From: Hoplostethus atlanticus
Taxonomy: Eukaryota > Chordata > Actinopteri > Trachichthyiformes > Trachichthyidae
DNA: 64,000 nt
NCBI GenBank assembly: GCA_034670405.1
Contig: JAXDDX010000062.1
Location: 1,426,001-1,490,000, forward strand
Reading direction: 5' to 3'
The notes beneath the pieces are model-generated. The model saw only the letters and a program-made list of their open reading frames with translations. It was not told the origin of the DNA and made no database searches. Shown piece by piece: positions 1-11,345 of this stretch (positions within the stretch are counted from its first letter, which is position 1; the number at the start of each line of letters is the position of its first letter). Made by a program: the position numbers and the translations under genes.

Positions 1-1548
1 CTAAGCCTCTTGACAAAGCTCATCACTAATGGCTTTCGTGACATTTCCATGATTGCATTTCATCCTACTCATCTACACTTTTAGAGTTGCTTTGGAGCAA
101 TGCTACTTTGGGAACTGCAATAAAACAATTTTGACAATCCTATGTCTTGTGTGACCTCTCCTTTCCTAATTTCTACCCTATTGGCCAACAGAACGGATCA
201 AAACGGGGCCTTCTTGATAAATCTCCCCCCATGTTGGGCAACCCTTAAAACCCTTAAACTCCCTCTTTTCTGTCCCTTTCAGTCTTCTCTGCCTTCCCCC
301 TACCTTTTTAGGAAGAAAAAAAAATAGTTCACCATCTTAAAATACGTTCGGCATTTGCTACCAAATGGACATCTCTGCTCCAAGTGAGACCAGCTGGTGC
401 CTATCATCATTTTCCAATAATCAAGGCTTCTTCTCATAGAGCGCTCACCATTGACATCACCAATGCATCTCGCTAGCTGCTAGCAGCCCATATCCATTTG
501 TTGCAAATTTCACAACCTTAGCCTCTTGTGGTTGAATTTGGATTAACAGTGACATTGTCAATGTGTAAGTGTAATTTATTTTTGAAAAAAACCCAAACTA
601 GATTCTTCTTCCGTTTCTCTAACTCTTTGTATCTTTACTCTTTTCAGTGTAATGCTAAAGCTAAGGTCCTCTGTGGCCCGCTCAGCTACTCGTCCTAGAA
701 CTGGACTCTTTGGATCTGAACAGGAGAACAAAATCCCTCTCACCTACTTTCCTCCTCTCCTGTACTGCTAAGAAAGAAAGAGTCCCACGCTCAACCTAAA
801 ACCTCTGGACATTTCTGTGCTGGATACTGCGTCTCGTTTCTACTTTTATTCATTATTCTCATTAGATTCCACGGTGATTAAATGGCTTCTGCTGCTGTAA
901 TAAGTGTTAATGGGTACATGTTTGAAGAGGTTAAATGGACACAAACATGCACAAACCACTTGCTTCGCTAATTGTGGCAGATTTTGTCCCCCCATTGGTT
1001 TATGTCGTTGAATAGCTGAGTGGTTTGAAATAAATGTTAAAGGAATATACTGTGTTTTGTTGGTAGATTGGCCTGTTGGTCAACTTAGCTGTTAAATTAA
1101 CTTAGACGCTAAAACCATCCATGCTAACACTTTAGCATACACTGTTGCTACAAGTTCTTTCTTTTTGAGATGATGCTACTGGTCTATCATGCAACATAGT
1201 GGATGCTTAGCATGGAGCACTAGAGCAAACATTGACCAAGGGCCAAACTCCAAAAACCCGATGTATGATCATCTCATTTTAAGATTAAAGACGCACAATC
1301 TACCTGGGCTGTCTCAGCTGTCTCACTGTCAGACTTACAGAGTTCCTGATAACTGGTAGCTTGTAATTGGATGGTAAGAAACTACGATATTTAACTTCCC
1401 CCACCTTACACCTTAACCTGCACTCCTTTCCTAACTCTTTGTTTTTTTCCTCCCTTCCCTCTCATCTTTGTCTTGTTCTTCCCCCTTTTTTTTTTTTGAG
1501 TTTGCATGCAGTTGTGTAGTGAATGTGTTGCCGCTGGGGTTTTTGCAG
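1..1548. other. left flank, no recognised gene; possible 3' end of an upstream + gene
   Basis: No frame here matches a protein I know. Two AATAAA motifs are followed by GT-rich stretches, as expected of + strand polyadenylation sites: 119-124, and 1029-1034 followed by tgtgttttgttggt. A strong pyrimidine tract plus CAG ends at 647, so 648 to about 1055 could be a terminal exon. It opens a 40-codon frame from ATG 652, or a 16-residue tail in another phase. In human, NDUFC1 lies next upstream of MGARP on the same strand, which makes it a candidate by position only. Its known C-terminus was not seen. Confidence 0.25.
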
Positions 1549-1572
1549 GTGGAGTATTCGCGGAGGGAATTG
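1549..1572 (+). CDS. candidate 24-nt microexon of the MGARP-like gene
   Basis: The intron before ends tttttgcag and a good donor, TTG|gtaagg, follows at 1573. The 24 nt enter and leave in phase 1 and would add GVFAEGI plus split Gly codons, joining in frame to the exon at 2234. If the donor is not used, the same frame runs on to a stop at 1644-1646 (31 codons from 1551). Not confirmed by any protein match. Confidence 0.3.
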
Positions 1573-4500
1573 GTAAGGTCTGGAGTGGCATGGCTATGAC
1601 TGGTGCTTCTATGTTCTGGGTCAGCCCGCAGGACAGCTACAACTAGTATCATTCATAGCGGCTGTTAGTAGCTATGTTTCCATCCAACTGTAAAGGAAAT
1701 TTTATGCACTCTTCAACTGTCGCAAAAAACGTGAAATGCCGCCAATCAATCCATCAGCTGGATTGAAGTTAATACTTTCTAAATGTTACAAAAACACTTT
1801 CACAAAAATAGTCTTAAGAATCGATTATTATTGGGCAAACTGTTATTGTTCTTTAGTGTAAGCTAATGTTGGTCATAAACTTAAGAAATGCACTTTGTGA
1901 CACTCTTAATGTACCAACTAATGATCATACAACATGTCTGACAGGTTGCGGTGGGCTGACATTTCAGAGTCCAAAGCCACTTCCTTCAGTTTTCGTAATT
2001 CAACACACAATCATTTGCAAAAATACTTGGATGGAAACCCAGCTAGTGATATATTTGAAATCTGAATTCATATGATGCTTCTTGGCTCAGAAGCTAAATG
2101 CTCTGACAAGTATGATGACAACAAATGTAATTGATTACATCATTAGACTATAGCCTGCTCATAGAGTAAAATGTGTGAGCTCTTTGAATCAAACAAATTC
2201 CCTCACTGATGTTTTCCTCTCCTTGTGTTCCAGGCGGCGAGGAGGAGGTGGCAGCCGAGGAGGCAGAGGCCGTGGAGGAGGAGGTGGGTTCAGCCGTTGA
2301 GGCCGAGGTGGGTTCAGACACTGAGGCAGAGACTGTAGTGGAGACGGTCGCCGAGGTGGTCACCGAGGTCGCTGAGGTCATTGCAGAGGCGGCGGAGGTC
2401 GTCGCAGAGGCCGCACAGGAAGTGGAGGCAGTAGCGGAGGAAGTGGCCGAAGTGGCTGAAGCTGTCGAGGAGGCTGCCCAGGCCGTCGCAGAGCCGGCCG
2501 CCGCTGCCGAGGAGCTGGAAAGCAACGGTACGACTCCTCCACCTGAGGAGGAGGAGGCAGCTACCTCTGAGGCCTGAGGTTCCCACACATTCACAACACA
2601 CACACATTTGCCTATCTCCTTTACACACACACCCTTGACAGCAGATCCTCTTTTATCCCTCCTCACAACACTAGAAACAATCTCATCGGTAACCTACAGT
2701 CAATGTCATTAGAACCACTTGCAAGAGGTTAGCTGCTACTCCTCAGGTGCTAGGGTTCACCTCTCAAAGATCATTCTCCTTCTTGTCTTCCTAAACTATA
2801 TATTTCCTTTTGTATTTATTGGAGTTGGTTTGAGGGTTATGTGTTATAAGTGTGAGACGGGAGAAGACGGAATAGATTATTCTGTTATTTTCCCCCCTTT
2901 CTTCACATAGGATTTTTAGATTACAGATTATTTTGTGGCCCAAAGATGCTTAAAGCGATGCCGTAGTCTTACAAGAAAGGCCGTCTTCTCGCCCATCCCC
3001 TTTTCCGGCCGTTTCCAAATGTCTTTTGGACAGATGTCTTTTCTGCGACGCTCATTTGCAGTTATGAGTGAAATAAATCAGATCGTCCCGTGAATATGAA
3101 CAACAGCAGTCTGTTAACTGGGCCAAAAATCTACTTATTCCCACGCACACCTCTTACCCCACCGAGTTTTGGGGTTCAGCTGACCTCACCCAACCTGTAT
3201 CAGTCGGCAGTTATCCCGCGTATACCTCAGATTCCCCACGCTGCACAAGCAAACATACCTCAATTGCTCTGATTATAGTTTTTGTGATTATCAATACAGC
3301 CCCAAATGCCACTCAGGCTTTCACATTTGTGAGATTTGACAAACATTGTAATTTTTTTTTTCAAAGTCTCTGTAATTGTGTGCTTCCGTGCTAGATATCG
3401 GAGTGGATACACCTTTTTGTAATGTTAAACCGCCTGTCGTACAGTTGTGTGATAGAGCTTGCAGATGAGACTGCTGAGATTATGTACAAGCTCTGTATCC
3501 ATTGCGGTGTGTTTTTTTTATTTTTTATTATTAACTGTAAAATGAAACTCGCAAGGTTAACAACTACAAAGCAACTCAATGTGTGGTCGTAATTTTATTT
3601 CGCTTATAACTGGATAATGAGCAGTTTGCAGTAATTCATTGAGCCATACAATAAAGCTGTTATCAAACCGGAAAGATTTACTCCAGTCTTTAATTTTGTC
3701 TGAATTTGGTCTGCTTGCGCTAATAACTTCACATTTGCATTGGCGATTTTGAGTGCGAAAAATTCTAGCCAAGTTAACGGTCATCTCAATCAATGCACTG
3801 TCTGCAAGTAATGGGCCGTGAAATGTTTAGCGCATACATTTTCTTCCACAGCTTTCTTCTACAATGTTTTAGAAATTACATTTTGCCTAATGTAATTCCC
3901 TTTGTGTGCAGTTGACTGAAGTTTTACAAGTTCTGCCAGAGTTCTGCCACTGCCAGAGTTCAAATCGGCACACGTTTAAGAAATGGTCTTTATAATCTAG
4001 TTGCGTCTGATGAAACTCTGTGGGACCTGGTAGGTCTTTATAATGTAGTTTGATCTGGTGTGCTTATGGCAGGCTGGCCTTTTTCTCATTTTAGGTGGAA
4101 CTGTTTTTATAGTTATCCATTTTACACATGTAATATTTTCTTAATAGAAATGAATTTCACTACTACATCAAATTCTCAGTCTTTTACTGTAATTGCTAAT
4201 GTCACAACTGTTTTCCTACTGTTTTCACAATTTCCTTTGTGGCCCTTGTATACCTCCCCTGTGTTTCATGTTGGAAAGGAGAATTTCATCAGGCTCTTTG
4301 CTTTTCCTTCCTCTGCTATGCTCACTTTCTGCACCCAGCTCTTTCCTACACCATTTTAGAAATGGATCTGGACTTCCAGGCTACATTTTTCATCAATGCA
4401 CAGCCCTTCCTTTGTTCACTGAAGTACTGTTAATGGATATATTTGCATAACATGCCTACACTATGTGCCAAATGCGTTCTTTTAAAATTTGTAGTCTACA

Positions 4501-7500
4501 AAATTGTTACAAGGAGGATAATCCCACTTTGAATTTTTGAGGGAGGCATGCGGAGATGAATGGTGTCTGTGGTTTGCTGATAGGCCTACATTTGGTAAGC
4601 CTTATTTGTTGTTGTACTATTTCTCTGGATAGCTGCATGCCTCTTATCTTTTCATTTCTGGAAGTACTACATTTGTTTTTGACACTGTGTCCATGCCCTT
4701 GGTGACTAACATGGCTCCAGTGTAATGCTTCTGTTCCTCTTGTCTTCGACCTCTGGGATTTTTCATTGCACCTGCATGTAGTCATCCTTCCCGAGTGGTT
4801 TGCTACCACTTAATCCTCTGTCACTACTGTGGTTTCACAAACACCAAAACTAGTTAGCATGGCTAACCAGCTCCAAAATGTTGTGTGAACTGTATGTGGG
4901 GAAAGATTCAAGATTCAAGAAGTTTAATGGGAGTCTTTATCATGACTTGAGAGTCAGTGATATTTGGGTGGCTGAATTCTGTGTTGCAGTGCTACTGGCA
5001 GCTGCCTCTGCTCTAGAGGTACCGAAGGTCGCTGAAGTAAATGAAGAGGTGGCACCTGCCGTTGAAGATGTCAAGGAGGTTGCACCTGTTGAAGAGGCCC
5101 CGGCACCAGTAGAGGCTATACCTGTTGTTGAAGAGGCCCCGGCACCAGTAGAGGCTATACCTGTTGTTGAAGAAGCTGCACCAGTTGAGGTTGCACCGTT
5201 AGAAGAGGCTCCTGCACCAGTTGAGGCTGCACCGCTAGAAGAGGCTCCTGCACCAGTTGAGGCTGCACCGCTAGAAGAGGCTCCTGCACCAGTTGAGGCT
5301 GCACCGGTAGAGGAGGCTCCTGCACCGGTAGAGGAGGCTCCTGCACCGGTAGAGGAGGCTCCCGCACCAGTTGAGGCTGCACCGGTAGAGGAGGCTCCCG
5401 CCCCAGTTGAGGCTGCACCGGTAGAGGAGGCTCCCGCCCCAGTTGAGGCTGCACCGGTAGAGGAGGCTCCCGCCCCAGTTGAGGCTGCACCGGTAGAGGA
5501 GGCTCCCGCACCAGTTGAGGCTGCACCGGTAGAGGAGGCTCCCGCACCAGTTGAGGCTGCACCGGTAGAGGAGGCTCCCGCACCAGTTGAGGCTGCACCG
5601 GTAGAGGAGGCTCCCGCACCAGTAGAGGAGGCCCCCGCACCAGTTGCGGCTGCACCGGTGGAAGAGGCCCCCGCACCAGTTGCGGCTGCACCGGTGGAAG
5701 AGGCTCCCGCACCAGTTGCGGCTGCACCGGTGGAAGAGGCTCCCGCACCAGTTGAGGCTGCACCGGTGGAAGAGGCTCCCGCACCAGTAGAGGAGGCCCC
5801 CGCACCAGTTGAGGCTGCACCGGCGGAAGAGGCCCCCGCACCAGTTGAGGCTGCACCGGCGGAAGAGGCCCCCGCACCAGTAGAGGCTGCACCGGTGGAA
5901 GAGGCCCCCGCACCAGTAGAGGCTGCACCGGCGGAAGAGGCCCCCGCACCAGTAGAGGCTGCACCGGCGGAAGAGGCCCCCGCACCAGTAGAGGCTGCAC
6001 CGGCGGAAGAGGCCCCCGCACCAGTTGAGGCTGCACCGGTAGAAGAGACCCCTGCACTAGTAGAGGTTGCCCCTGTAATGGCTGAAGTGGCTCCAGCTGA
6101 AGCTGTTGATGAAGCAGAAGCCCTTGTTGAGGAAACCGCCGCAACACCAGAACCTCCTGCAGAAGCTGCCCTTGAACCAGCTGTCCCTGCAGCAGAGTTG
6201 CCAACAGAGAAACCTGATGATGCAGCAGCTCCAGCTGCAGAGACGGTCACCAGCACAGTTGTGGACAAAGTTGCAGCGACCACAGCCTCTGTTGTAGAAG
6301 TAGCAGAAGAGACACCTGCAGCCCCTGTGGAGACGCAGGCAGAAGATCCCAAAAGAGAGTACATCGTTGTGGTTCTGGAGGGAGCATCCAAGTCTGACAA
6401 GAGGCCCAGGGTGCTGGGAGTGGGGACCATGACCGGCAGGATCATCCCAGCTCCAGACAATGATGAAGTCCCTGCCACTGAGGTATCAGGTAACTTGGTT
6501 ATTAGACTAATCTGCACTAACAATACATTGATGAAAGACTGCATGCACAGAAGTTGATATTCAAACCTACTAACTTACTCATTACATGCATATTAGAAGA
6601 CACTTGTCATACTTCTCCTGGCCTTTAGTTGTAGAGTACACTAATATTTTGATATAAAGTTGAAGGTGTGTTTTTCTATTTTATGCCATTAAATTTTATT
6701 TAAGTGCAGGCTGAATGTTCCTTGAGCTAGTTAAGAACCTAATCACTATCAGATGGTTTTATTGAAACGTCCTAATAATAAAAAAAAATGAGTAATGGGA
6801 TTCCCCCCCCTGTTTTAAATTTGGTGGGATGGCCTAATTTGGGCCAGAATAAAATCTTGTAATGCGAATCCACTCTAACATGGATTTTTACATTCCGCCC
6901 TTCAGGGCAGGCAGCGGCTTCTTAGGATGCAAATGCAGTAGTTCCACCTAAAAGGTACTGAATCTTTGATCATTTCTATCATGGTACAAGGACCAGGGGC
7001 CTGTCTCACGAAGCAAGTTCAACATGGTCACGGTGTCTTGGCGATAGCTTGCTTCACAAAACCAAACGATTGCAATTGCCGGTTATGAACTCGCTCTGTC
7101 AACCCAGGTTTTCCCATTCCAGCTATGAGCATGTTCCCATAAAAGGGGTGTGGTTTGTAACAAATGGCATGACAGACCCAGAACAGCGTATTTAACAAAA
7201 GATAAAATGTAGGTTGTTGCAGCAGCAAAAGCAAAATGATTCAGCAGGGAAAATGGAATACAAGCACACCTACAGAATATAAAAATGGTAGAAAAAATAA
7301 AAACTGCAATAAACTAGACCACAAACAATTGTTGGGTTATGGAAACACATGCTGCTGACAATTTCACCATGTTCAATAGACTGTAAAAGTGGGAAATAGG
7401 GGAATGAAATGGATTAGACGGATGGATTAGATTTATTTATTTATTTTTTTTAATTTTTTTTAAAGTTTTGATGCCGTATCCTGACCCTATCCTGCTCAGG

Positions 7501-7781
7501 ACCATGTTAGCCTTGCAACCTCAGTTACCATGGTGATCTACCTTGCTCTAAAGTGAGCCACCTTCGTGAGACCGAGAAGCCAGGGCTAAGGCCAAAGTTA
7601 GCTCGCTAACCGGCTAATCTCTCTTCGTGAGACAGGCAATTAGGCTGCATAAACATGTGCACATGTGACTCAAAATGTTAGATTTCTACTCTCCACAAGT
7701 TCTGCCAATTTATTATGAACCAACATTCACTGTGCTTTTAACCGTGGTTTTCTGTCTTCCATCACAGTAAATAGCTCCTGA
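1549..7781 (+). CDS. mgarp: probable MGARP, 3' exons (5' exons not found)
   Basis: MGARP is a small mitochondrial membrane protein with an N-terminal targeting/transmembrane segment and a long Glu/Ala-rich tail, linked to mitochondrial transport and steroidogenesis. Only tail exons are recognised here: a possible 24-nt microexon (1549-1572), an E/A/V-rich exon (2234-2577, or 2234-2527 if an internal donor is used), a repeat exon (4990-6489) and a terminal exon (7768 onward). All acceptors are phase 1, so the pieces are mutually compatible. The identification rests on acidic low-complexity composition and on position: it lies directly upstream of ELF2 on the same strand, as in human. The conserved N-terminal targeting/transmembrane exon was not found; it may lie left of the window. 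The 6355-6470 stretch (KREYIVVVLEG to MTGRIIPAPD) is not low-complexity and should be decisive in a search. An unrelated repeat-rich protein remains possible. Confidence 0.55.
2234..2577 (+). CDS. mgarp: Glu/Ala/Val-rich exon of probable MGARP; can be terminal
   Basis: The acceptor ctccttgtgttccag is strong. The frame starts GGEEEV and reads 113 residues of EAE/VAEV/AAEA pattern, then PPPEEEE and stop TGA 2575-2577. An internal donor AACG|gtacga (exon end 2527) is phase 1, which fits the phase-1 acceptor at 4990. The exon may therefore be terminal (short isoform) or internal (long isoform). The antisense frames here only mirror the codon pattern. Confidence 0.55.
2578..3095 (+). other. possible 3' UTR of a short MGARP isoform
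   Basis: From the TGA at 2575 there is no further coding pattern. A CA-rich patch is at 2596-2636, and a canonical AATAAA lies at 3072-3077. This is the expected layout for an alternative 3' end about 500 nt after the stop. Confidence 0.35.
3096..4989 (+). other. intron sequence, nothing recognised
   Basis: AT-rich intron-like sequence between the two MGARP tail exons. No coding signal or recognisable repeat. It ends in the acceptor ttctgtgttgcag at 4989. Confidence 0.5.
4990..6489 (+). CDS. mgarp: large repeat exon of probable MGARP
   Basis: The exon starts in phase 1 (TG CTA CTG, encoding LLAAASALEVPKV) and runs 1500 nt without a stop. Order: short acidic lead (to about 5080), Pro/Ala/Val/Glu repeat block (about 5085-6070), Ala/Glu/Pro-rich tail (6070-6350), and a non-repetitive end (KREYIVVVLEG, SKSDKRPRVLG, MTGRIIPAPDNDE). 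The best donor is CAG|gtaact after 6489 (phase 1); an alternative GAG|gtatca lies after 6482. If unspliced, the frame stops at 6555-6557. The ATG at 4878 lies in the intron and is not the start. Confidence 0.6.
5085..6070 (+). repeat. 36-bp coding minisatellite (12-residue unit)
   Basis: About 25 tandem copies of a unit reading EEAPAPVEAAPV. Variants are EEAPAPVEAAPL at the left, EEAPAPVAAAPV in the middle, EEAPAPVEAAPA at the right, and several 7-residue short units (EEAPAPV). Neighbouring units share the same silent variants, for example gtagaggag on the left and gtggaagag on the right. This is the mark of recent local duplication. The length is always a multiple of three. Confidence 0.9.
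6995..7640. mobile_element. MITE-like element with short inverted ends
   Basis: GCCTGTCTCACGAAG at 6999-7013 recurs in perfect inverse at 7623-7637, bounding about 640 bp in the last MGARP intron. No transposase frame is visible. A related fragment (ctaatctcgcttcatgagac) occurs near 11090-11112. Family not identified. Confidence 0.5.
7768..7781 (+). CDS. mgarp: terminal coding bases of the long MGARP form
   Basis: The acceptor tgtcttccatcacag ends at 7767. Joined from the donor at 6489 it reads V-N-S-S-stop (TGA 7779-7781). Joined from the donor at 6482 it gives an immediate TAA. Either way this exon closes the frame and is otherwise 3' UTR. Confidence 0.4.
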
Positions 7782-8425
7782 ATGACGACTTGCTACCCTG
7801 TGGAAGAAGAGGATGTGCCTTCTCCCCCCTCCTTCCCCAACTCTTTCCCCTCACCTCCTTTTACCCCTAAACACAAAGGACTAAAATGCACTCCCAATAT
7901 AAACACACACTCAGACACCATTTTTAGGTAGATGCGTGCTTTATGGAACCATGATCTTATCACATGTCAGCAGTGGCCCATATGGTTTCTTAACTGTTAC
8001 AGCACCTCTGACACTGCACACTAGGCTCTTTACTCCCAGATGAACTCTGACCCCCCCCCCCCCCCCCCCCTCACTTTTACAGTCAACACCGCATTCACTC
8101 CAAGTACCTCCGGTATACCTCTTAAATCTTTGAGTCAGCAGTGTTCTTGACAATACCTGACCTCAGGTTTTTTTTGTTTTTTTTAAGTGTAGAACTGACA
8201 ATCAAGGATTGCCACAGCTGGCTCAACTTGGTGAAAATGGAGAGGACTACCTCAGTTTTGCTTCTTTCATTTTCAGTATTTAAAAATTGTTACAGTTTCT
8301 GAGCCAATAACTTTTATGTCGATGAGCCTCAGTGGATGCGTATCAAAAGTATTTTTCTCCATGTCCCACTTCAGACGCACTTAATTTGATCACCAAAATA
8401 AAAGCCCCTTGTAAGATTTCATAAG
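7782..8425 (+). other. 3' UTR of the long MGARP form
   Basis: Non-coding. Contains a run of 20 C at 8051-8070 and the AATAAA at 8397-8402 that probably ends the transcript. Another AATAAA-rich patch at about 9015-9030 could serve a longer form. Confidence 0.4.
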
Positions 8426-9451
8426 GCTTTACCTTTTTTCTCTTCCTTTTAAAGCTCAGTTTGTCGGTCTTGACTTTTCTTTGGTTCCGTGTAGAGAGCC
8501 CGCTATTTCTCGACAATCAAATCGGTAGCTCATAGTTGCACAGTGAAGAGTATTTCCAATATGGAAAAGTTACTTGAGAGGCGGATTGAGGAATGAATAA
8601 GCAGCGTAATGTTCTTTGTGTCTTTTTTTCCCTTTGCGTTGAAAGACCTGTGGCGTCGGTCCAAAAGTCGGATGTGTAATTGAAAGGATTGAGGCAGGGG
8701 GGGCGCGTTATTGATATTGCTGTGCTTTTGTGATATGAAATGCTGATGTTTGGGTAATGTTACAGTACATTCAGAAGATTACAGTGCGAAATCCTCCACA
8801 CCTAATGTAGTTCTCATGCTATTGAATTTCTGGCTTTGTTATAGCTCCACATGTACAGTATTTGAAAACGGACTGTGATTCATAGAAGGAAGAGGCAAAT
8901 ATTAAGTAGCAGGGGTGGAATTATTCTGAATATCGCTCACAGGTAGGGTCTGTATAGATGTCAGCGGATGCCTTTGGTTTAGCAAAGGCCAGAAAATGAC
9001 TGTCTGTATTTTACATAAATAAAATAAATTAGAAAAAAAGTTGTCGCATTGTCTTAGTCGATGATTCAGTCTACTTTGTATTACATCAGAGGAAAGTAAA
9101 AATCAATGGTTTTTGTCTTGCCAAGATTTCTATCAAAGTCACAAACAAACCTTGGGAGGAAATAAAGGTCTTTTTAAAAAAAAAATGTGACCATACATTC
9201 ATTCAAGTTGTCTGGAAAATTTTAATTGATCAATCTCATTTAGCATATATTTGAAAGCAATTTGTGTTTATATAAGCATTGCAAATATACAAAATTGCAG
9301 CTATTAAAACACTAAACATATAACTAAAATTTCATAAAAAATAGTCACAATAATAAAGCTCACAGAAATGGGGCTTGATTGATTAATTTTGTTATTTGCA
9401 ATCAACCTTAGTGAAATAATGAAATATTTTAATACCAGCAGAAATAATGGA
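8426..9451. other. intergenic, nothing recognised
   Basis: AT-rich sequence with no coding frame, RNA gene or clear repeat, apart from the AATAAA cluster near 9020. Confidence 0.5.
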
Positions 9452-10178
9452 CATTACATTACATTATAGGCATTTAGCAGACGCTTTTATCCAAAGCGAC
9501 TTACAATAAGTGCATTCAACATAGGTAGGCAAGAGAACTACTAGTCACCAGAAATCGTAAGTGCATTTCCTTCCTAAACAAGCATCTAAGAGCATAACCA
9601 GTGCTAAGGTAAAAGTGCAATAAGTTAGCTACCTACTTTTTAATTAAACAAATGAGACAAATAAGTGAAGCAAATAAACAAGAGCACAGACAAATAAGTG
9701 AAGACAAATAGGCAAGTGCTAAGAGGAAGGGTCAGGGTAGTGTTTCCTGAAGAGGTGGGTTTTCAGCCTGTGGCGAAAGATGGGCAGTGACTCTGCTGTC
9801 CTGACATCAGTGGGGAGTTCATTCCACCACACGCAAACAGGGAGAGTGCAGAGCCTGAGACACCCATCCCCTCAAGGGTGGAGAGCAGGATCTGGTGGTT
9901 CACCGTGTCAAATGCTGCAGACAGGTCCAGGAGTATCAGGACAGAGGAGAGAGAGTTCGCTCTAGCGGCATGGAGCGACTCTGTCACTGCCAGGAGGGCA
10001 GTCTCAGTCGAGTGACCCACCTTGAACCCAGACTGGTGGGGGTCCAAGAGATTGTTCTGGTGGAGGTACAAGGACAGTTGATTAAAGACAGCACGTTCAA
10101 CAGTTTTGGATAGGAAGGGTAGAAGGGAAATCGGTCTGTAGTTTTTGACCTCAGAGGGGTCAAGTGTTGGTTTCAAAA
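9452..10178 (-). mobile_element. L2/CR1-type LINE fragment, internally deleted
   Basis: On the minus strand, 10176-9830 encodes the front of a reverse transcriptase: NYRPISLLPFLSKTVERA, then the first catalytic motif LLDLSAAFDTV. The frame then jumps to the C-terminal part (WNELPTDVRTAESLPIF, then RHRLKTHLF), so the centre of the RT is missing. The 3' end (9510-9452) is the fish LINE tail ttgtaagtcgctttggataa followed by a (taatg)n run. Dead copy. Confidence 0.85.
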
Positions 10179-11234
10179 AAAATATGCATTAGAGTGTATG
10201 AGAAAATGTCAGGTTCATCTATCTGTTGGTATGGCAAAACACAAAGGTTATACTTCTTTATTTGGAATGCCACACTTGTGTGGAAGCATCCACGCTTTAT
10301 ATGTCAATGGGAAATTGTACAAATTCAGAAAATCTTATATTTACTTATATTTAATATTTCCATTCTCATCAAACATGTCTACATAACTTTTTTTCTTCAT
10401 GCCACTAGGAAGATACAATACTTTTTTAACAATAAAATTGTTCCAACAGTTATTTATGTGGTGGAAAAATTGTGTGTAGAAAAGTTCCCAAGCTGGAGGG
10501 GCTGGTTGGTGAAATTTTGATAAGTAGTTTAGAAGGCATTTAGTTAAACGCGGAGGTCTACAATTTGTTTTAACAAACGTTTTTGGATACGTTTTTGGAT
10601 ACGTTACTTTGAATAAAATGCCTCATTGAGTCTAGTGAACACACATGAACGGTAAAAAAAAACAACTGTTGCATTCGCGTAATTTAGGAAAAACCGACAA
10701 TGTTTGACCATGTCAGAATTCATGAAGTTGGAAAGATGGGGGGTTACTTCACTTTTAAGTGGGATACATCACCATGGTTACTGAGGCTGCACACCTAATC
10801 TGCCGCGGAGCAGGTGATCTTCGGGTACCGTTCTTTTTATTACCAATCTCATTCATTTGCATGCCATATTTTTGTTTCATATCTGGTTTTCTAAACGGTA
10901 GCAGTAATGGTTATTTAAAAAACGCCAACGCCTCTAAAAGTGGCGATGCCATTTTCTAGAGAGTTGATTGGTGAGGAGGCAGGCTTTTTATACGTTAGTG
11001 TCCGATAGTCTAACAATGGGGTGCATTTGGTGTGCAGCCTAAATTTACATATTATGTTTAAAGTTATGCCAAGATAGCTCAGTAATCCACTAATCTCGCT
11101 TCATGAGACCGATTTAGCCCGAGTTCCCAATGAGTATTTACCACCCGAAAGCTTAAGTGAGCGGTATTTTCCCATTATACCCACTATTTCCCATGGCTCT
11201 TCAATGCAGCATTAGGCTGTGTTGTTGTGCTGGG
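10179..11234. other. intergenic between LINE and ELF2 promoter
   Basis: AT-rich, no gene recognised. 11090-11112 resembles the end of the MITE-like element at 7.0-7.6 kb. Confidence 0.45.
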
Positions 11235-11345
11235 GGTTCATCGTCATGACGTCATGACGGCCGCAGTGTCTCCGCTCTGACCTGCTGGATCCGACTCGCG
11301 AAGAGGCGGCGCGCCGGAAAGCAACGGGATAGCAAGAAACAAGCA
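11235..11345 (+). promoter_or_regulatory. ELF2 promoter with CRE palindrome
   Basis: GC- and CpG-rich patch just upstream of the first exon. TGACGTCA (11247-11254), the full CREB/ATF site, sits inside a perfect 18-bp palindrome, CGTCATGACGTCATGACG (11242-11259). No TATA box is evident; the composition fits a CpG-type promoter. The transcription start is not fixed by sequence alone. Confidence 0.55.

Noticed and set aside
2148..2666. Minus 172-codon Ala/Ser/Thr-rich frame
   Set aside because: Shadow of the E/A-rich exon on +.
5085..6070. CRISPR-like regular repeat
   Set aside because: Contiguous in-frame coding minisatellite with no unique spacers, in a vertebrate gene.
4940..6544. Minus-strand 534-codon and 349-codon open frames over the repeat exon
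   Set aside because: They mirror the codon structure of the tandem repeat on +; Ser/Thr/Gly or Leu/Pro/Gln low complexity with no independent support.
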